Notes under the pieces: generated by a model
What the model saw: only the letters and a program-made list of their open reading frames with translations
The model's database searches: none
Told to the model about the DNA's origin: nothing
Origin: Cylindrospermopsis curvispora GIHE-G1
GTDB lineage: Bacteria > Cyanobacteriota > Cyanobacteriia > Cyanobacteriales > Nostocaceae
DNA length: 64,000 bases
Assembly: GCF_014489415.1 (NCBI RefSeq)
Contig: NZ_CP060823.1
Span: 82,475 to 146,474 of the forward strand
Direction of reading: 5' to 3'
Shown here: positions 60,014 to 64,000 of the stretch, piece by piece
Layout: every line of letters begins with the position of its first letter
How positions within the stretch are numbered: position 1 is the stretch's first letter
Program-made: the position numbers and the translations under genes

Positions 60014-60172
60014 CATTTCTCCTTTTTGGGGTAGTATGGAGGGCGTTCTTTCCGCAACAGATATACTTTCTAAACCAAAATTTAGTTTAATCTTTTCTGC
60101 TTATGCACTATAAGAAAGACTTTGCTCTTGTGAGTTTGGAATTTATAAGTTAGAATTTAATAACTTTCTTTA

Positions 60173-60217
60173 GAAAGTGTTGATACTACAGCTACTCAAT
60201 GGGTGGCTGTTTTTTTG
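60173..60217 (+). terminator. Terminator next to an inverted copy of the promoter-cassette motif
   Basis: GAAAGTGTTGATAC (60173-60186) is the reverse complement of the GTATCAACACTTTC motif. Then ACAGCTAC (60188-60195) pairs with GTGGCTGT (60203-60210), followed by seven T. The 60014-60295 gap holds no gene I can support. Confidence 0.55.
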
Positions 60218-60295
60218 TTAGTATTTTATCTGCTTTACCACAGGTCTTTAACATCTCCAAACGACCTTTTTCTGGGCTTTTTATGTCCTAACCCC

Positions 60296-60324
60296 TTGAC
60301 AGTAGCTGCGCTGGAGGCTATAAT
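60296..60324 (+). promoter_or_regulatory. Consensus sigma-70-type promoter
   Basis: TTGACA, 17 bases, TATAAT: a perfect match to consensus, 29 bases ahead of the gene at 60353. Confidence 0.8.
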
Positions 60325-60352
60325 AGCAGTATTTGTATAAAAGTAAGATACT

Positions 60353-60703
60353 ATGCCAGAAGAGACTAAAGCTAAAACATTAAAATCACCCTACAAAAAA
60401 GACAAAGAAAGCCTACAGAATTACATCCGGCAGTTATTAGAGGCTGGTTTAAATAATTGCCAGATAGGTAAGTTAGTTGGTAAACACTCTAGCACAATTG
60501 GGGACTACCGCGACAGAATGGGATTAACCCAAAATAAATTCGACCACACTACTAGGGAGAAGGTGCGAGAGTTATATAACTCTGGCATGGCTAAGGCAGC
60601 GATCGCCAGGGAACTGGGTATCTCCCGCCAGAGGGTATCCGAACTCGTTAGGGACTACATAGCCGCTCAGATCAATGAACGAAGCAATAATTTATCTATT
60701 TAG
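60353..60703 (+). CDS. Tandem helix-turn-helix DNA-binding protein
   Basis: 116 residues. Two resolvase-type helix-turn-helix units: EAGLNNCQIGKLVGKHSSTI and NSGMAKAAIARELGISRQRV. The N-terminus is basic. It is driven by a perfect consensus promoter, so probably highly expressed. Related in build to the protein at 47270-47647. Confidence 0.75.
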   Translation: MPEETKAKTLKSPYKKDKESLQNYIRQLLEAGLNNCQIGKLVGKHSSTIGDYRDRMGLTQNKFDHTTREKVRELYNSGMAKAAIARELGISRQRVSELVRDYIAAQINERSNNLSI

Positions 60704-60894
60704 ACTTTAGAACACAGTTCCGCACCTGATTTTTATTATAATTAACGCATAGACAAGACAAGACAATTATATATTAGTATAACGTGTAAAAGATTTCGTC
60801 TGATGCACAAGACATTAGTTTTACTTCTGTCCAGTAAACTTACGTGTATGAGTCAGTAAAATAGTGATTAAATAGATTGATGTTTATGTAAACC

Positions 60895-61122
60895 ATGCTA
60901 TGTGAATACGACCAAAGTGGCTTGGCCAAGAGAGTTGCTCTAGCATTTGATGAAGATGCAGCCTTGACCGACCTTGACACTCTCTGGGTAGCGCAGACTG
61001 GTGGATCGGTAGTAATAAAGGGCAGTGTTCCCAGCCAGGAAATCCTCGATCAACTGATCACCGTGGCCAGCGGTGTGTTTGGTGCAACTGACGTCAGTAT
61101 TGATCAGGTAACTGTCGGCTAG
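60895..61122 (+). CDS. BON-domain-like small protein
   Basis: 75 residues. SVVIKGSVPSQEILDQLITV followed by ASGVFGATDVSIDQVTV matches the BON alpha/beta unit seen in periplasmic or membrane-binding proteins, but no signal peptide is present, so it is probably cytoplasmic. The 60704-60894 gap holds only AT-rich promoter-type DNA. Confidence 0.6.
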   Translation: MLCEYDQSGLAKRVALAFDEDAALTDLDTLWVAQTGGSVVIKGSVPSQEILDQLITVASGVFGATDVSIDQVTVG

Positions 61123-61310
61123 TAATCTCTAGGAAAAGCACTTTCCTCCTATTCTCGATAAGTGCTTTTTCTTTGTCGTGTAGCTGAACTGGCCTAGTAG
61201 CAGATCCAAGAAAAGCCTGGGTTTGGAGTTTTTCTAACCACTTGCGAATCACAAGAAAATCGCCGAAAGGCACGGAAGCCACTTGGCTTTAGACAGGAAG
61301 TGCCAACGGC

Positions 61311-62623
61311 CTTACTGGGTGACAAGGGGGTTGAAGATGAGATGTGGCAATAATTTGAGAAAATAAGGGGGTAAAAAAATAGGGGCAAGGGAGCCCCAAA
61401 ACAACAAAATGTTACCACAATCATATCACAAAATTTTCCGAAAGCATTTGAGTGAACAGCAGTATTTGACACTGGAGATATTGTTATTATTGATACAAGC
61501 TTATCGCCAAGTAAAACTGTCAAAATTGGCGAGTTTGTTTCCCCAACCAATTAAATATGAAAGCAGGAAACGTAATTTACAAAGATTTTTAGGAATAAAT
61601 AAACTCTGCGTAAAATTATTATGGTTTCCCTTGATAAAATATTGGATTAGACAATCGTTAACACCACAACAATTGAATCGAGAACAGCGCCGCTATTTTC
61701 ATAAAAAACAATATCAAAAATATGGTTACTGAATGGTAGCACTGGATAGAACAAAGTGGAAAGGACGGAATATATTTATGGTGACATTGGTATGGGGTAC
61801 TCATGCCTTACCACTATATTGGGAAACATTAAATCATGTAGGAAATAGTAACTTATCAACCCAAAAAAGATTGATAAAGACAGCAATAAAGTTGTTAAAA
61901 AAATGTCGAATTGTGGTGTTGGCAGATAGAGAATTTCATAGTGCAAAACTGGCTAAGTGGCTTGATGAGCAAGGAGTTTACTTTGCTTTACGTCAGAAAA
62001 AAGACCTTCATTTTCAAGAAGAAATAGGACTTGAATATCAAGTTCTTAAAAACCAAGGATTTAAGCCGGGGATGTCGAAGTTTTATCATGGAGTTAAATG
62101 TGGTAAAGGAGATGAATTAGGGTTATTTAATATCGCTGTTTATTGGAAGAGAAAATATAGTCATAAAGGACAAAAAGAACCTTGGTATATCTTAACTAAT
62201 CTACCAAATCTCAAACAAACTTTATGCCTCTATAGATGTCGATGGGGAATTGAACAATTCTTCAAAAATTGTAAAACAGGAGGTTATAATCTAGAGGATA
62301 CTAAAGTAAATGAAACTCGTTTTTTAGCCTTAGTTTTATTAATTGTAATTGCTTATAGTTTGGCCGTACGGTCAACGGATGAAAAAATTAGGAATAGAGA
62401 CTTATGCTGGACGGATTCAACAACATCAGGACAATTACCCACGTCAGAGTGATTTTAGCTTTGCTGGTTACGGACAATTATGGATTTATGGCATGGAACT
62501 ATGGGCTGATTTAGCTCTAAGCTTAATTAGTCTTAAACCTCATAAACGCCTCTTTTTCAAGCGTGGCTTTCAGGCTCTATCCCTTATGAAACAAGCTGTT
62601 TGATCACTTTGTCGCCCGGTAAG
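61311..62623 (+). mobile_element. Degenerate IS4-type insertion sequence
   Basis: Bounded by imperfect inverted repeats: CTTACTGGGTGACAAGGGGG at the left (61311) and, read on the minus strand, CTTACCGGGCGACAAAGTGA at the right (ending 62623). The transposase frame between is broken. No clean target duplication was found. Confidence 0.65.
61409..62603 (+). pseudogene. IS4-family transposase, one nonsense and one frameshift mutation
   Basis: The first frame (61409-61732) ends in TGA immediately before ATG 61733 in the same frame, where TGG is likely ancestral. The main part has DDE features: MVALDRTKWKGR (first Asp), IVVLADREFHS (second Asp), and YRCRWGIEQFFKNCK with the Glu of the YREK motif. 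At about 62360 the frame shifts, and the C-terminus (GYGQLWIYGMELWADLALSL) continues in another frame to 62603. Inactive unless rescued in trans. Confidence 0.8.
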
Positions 62624-62653
62624 CCCACAGACAGTCTCCAGGTTGCTAGTCTT

Positions 62654-62687
62654 CGCGATCTCCCAAAGGGAGTGCTGCGCAATCGCG
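62654..62687. repeat. HIP1-linked short palindromic repeat
   Basis: GCGATCTCCCAAAGGGAGTG followed by CTGCGCAATCGCGC; a copy of the element described at 6679. Other HIP1 sites lie between here and 62826. Confidence 0.6.
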
Positions 62688-62826
62688 CTACAGCATTCCA
62701 ATTAAATTTACAGAACATGCGATCGCTTAGTAAAAAAGTGTAAAATAGGAGAAATGCAATCGCTCACTAAAAACCATCCTCTATGCTGTATTTAACTCAA
62801 AACTGAATTAACTCCATATAAGAACC

Positions 62827-64000
62827 ATGTACAAAATATTTACAAAGGCAATATGTATTACCTGCACCACCTTGTCCATAGTTGTGCTTACATCTCCACA
62901 GACCTTAGCACAAAATATAAAAGGCATTCAGAATCTCGCCAAAAAGGCAACTGTTCAAATTAACACTGATGCTAACCCTGGTGGTTCTGGTGTAATTATC
63001 CAAAAGCAAGGGGAAACTTACACTATACTGACCGCTAACCACGTGGTCTGTGAAAACTTGGGTACTACAGAAATTCGTTGCCGAACGGATTTCAATTACA
63101 GCATCAGAACTTACGATGGTAGGGAGCATGCAATTAAACACAGACAAAGTCTACAAAAGAATGTTAATGATCCAGACTTAGCCATAGTAACATTTGAGTC
63201 TCAACAAGACTATGAAGTTGCACCTATCGGGAATTTTGATGACGTGCAAATACAGTCAGATATTTTGGTTGCGGGCTTTCCAACTATTTTTGGCAGGGTG
63301 GGCAAAAATAGAATTTTTACTGTTACTAATGGCAAGGTAGTAGGTTTTATTCCAAATCCACCTAAAGGATATGGACTAGTTTACAATGCTACTACTTTTA
63401 TTGGTAATAGTGGTGGGCCAGTATTTGATAGCAGTGGAAATGTCATTGGAATTCATGGATTAGCAGATACTGATGGTGTAGAAATCGATAACAAAAACCA
63501 ATCAGAAACGAGAAATGGGTTAAAGCCAAATGTTTCCATAATCAGAAAACTAATCAATCCACAGGTAGAATCAGGAACTTCTTTTATACAAAAAACAGGT
63601 TTTAATGCCGGTATACCAATTAACATATTTTTGTCTGTAACAGCAGATACTGGTTTACAGCTACCCAATGTAAAGAGTCCGGTTGTTATTCCACCCAGAA
63701 TAACTGACCAAGTTGCCATTTCTCCTTTAGTTCCCTCTGACAGGGAAGCTACTATACCTTTCTCATCATCACCAAGGAGCATTACCATTACAGTACCTCA
63801 GATCTCATCAACAATTAGTGGCTCTACTGATGAGTTTACTACCACTGTGGCAATAGTCCCAAAAACCGTTCCAACTCAATTAGAAAAGGTTACGCCAAAC
63901 AACGATCGCATTCGTAGCTTACAAGCAGAAATTGAAAGACTACGCCAAAAGTATCGCGCTCAAAGATCTGGCATTACCCTGGCTAACTCTGGCAAAGTTG
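62827..64000 (+). CDS. Secreted trypsin-like serine protease, 3' end outside window
   Basis: Open from ATG 62827 to the window edge (391 codons). A signal peptide ends in TLAQ. Chymotrypsin-fold triad: LTANHVVC (His), NDPDLAIVTF (Asp), FIGNSGGPVFDSSGNVIGIH (Ser). After the protease domain comes a threonine/proline-rich linker (from about residue 240) and the start of a coiled coil (IRSLQAEIERLRQK). A periplasmic or exported protease, possibly for surface or quality-control functions. Ribosome-binding site weak. Confidence 0.8.
   Translation, partial: MYKIFTKAICITCTTLSIVVLTSPQTLAQNIKGIQNLAKKATVQINTDANPGGSGVIIQKQGETYTILTANHVVCENLGTTEIRCRTDFNYSIRTYDGREHAIKHRQSLQKNVNDPDLAIVTFESQQDYEVAPIGNFDDVQIQSDILVAGFPTIFGRVGKNRIFTVTNGKVVGFIPNPPKGYGLVYNATTFIGNSGGPVFDSSGNVIGIHGLADTDGVEIDNKNQSETRNGLKPNVSIIRKLINPQVESGTSFIQKTGFNAGIPINIFLSVTADTGLQLPNVKSPVVIPPRITDQVAISPLVPSDREATIPFSSSPRSITITVPQISSTISGSTDEFTTTVAIVPKTVPTQLEKVTPNNDRIRSLQAEIERLRQKYRAQRSGITLANSGKV

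Overview
The window looks like part of a large plasmid from a filamentous, Nostocales-type cyanobacterium. The evidence is AT-rich DNA studded with HIP1 octamers (GCGATCGC) and HIP1-linked short repeats, cyanobacterial plasmid replication and partition genes, a MYXAN-type I-B CRISPR-Cas locus of the kind common in Nostocales, and no rRNA, tRNA or core metabolic genes. Two unrelated putative replication proteins (a primase-helicase at 3.2-6.7 kb and a CyRepA-like protein at 48.5-51.8 kb) and two ParA/ParB pairs (6.9-9.0 and 11.8-13.5 kb) suggest a mosaic or cointegrate replicon.

Layout. 0-2.2 kb: a tightly coupled minus-strand operon of unrecognised genes, the last running off the left edge. 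2.5-13.5 kb: replication and partition, with a decayed phosphatase gene in between. 14-15.8 kb: a membrane-anchored putative nuclease and a muconolactone-isomerase-like gene. 16.3-22.5 kb: an unusual one-strand cluster with its own T-rich codon use, holding a KfrA-like DNA-binding protein, a membrane AAA ATPase that seems to be reached only by a -1 frameshift, a YdjM-like membrane hydrolase, a HerA/VirB4-like ATPase, an HlyD-like adaptor and a TolC-like coiled-coil protein. I read this as an undescribed envelope-associated machine. 23.5-29.6 kb: an ASCH-domain protein, an XRE regulator and a very large DUF4011-like/SF1 helicase/Vsr-like nuclease, with a similar sequence motif upstream of all three, probably a defence module. 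30-32 kb: a formylglycine-generating-enzyme-like protein, a GNAT acetyltransferase and small genes.

32.6-45.2 kb is a complete type I-B (MYXAN-like) CRISPR-Cas locus: cas4-cas1 fusion, cas2, array 1 (16 repeats), a WYL regulator, cas6, cas3, cas8, cas7, cas5, and array 2 (11 repeats) with a near-identical leader. Between the WYL gene and cas6 lie two degenerate repeats flanking a spacer-like segment. Its first 11 bases match, except at position 6, a site with a 5' ATG overlapping the -35 box of the promoter that reads towards cas6. This is the hallmark of a Cre-type self-regulating guide and is the most striking finding. A short reading frame with tandem AGG-AGA codons lies just downstream of that promoter. 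A third, orphan array with an unrelated repeat follows at 45.5-45.9 kb, with decayed relatives at 46.2 and 52.4 kb.

46.7-64 kb: small regulators, the CyRepA-like gene, a C-rich tandem repeat, a SLOG-like protein, two different single-strand-annealing recombinases (Rad52-like and ERF-like), an orphan C5 DNA methyltransferase, several tiny genes driven by a repeated promoter cassette, a BON-domain protein, a broken IS4-type insertion sequence and the start of a secreted trypsin-like protease. All assignments rest on reading motifs by eye. No database search was possible.
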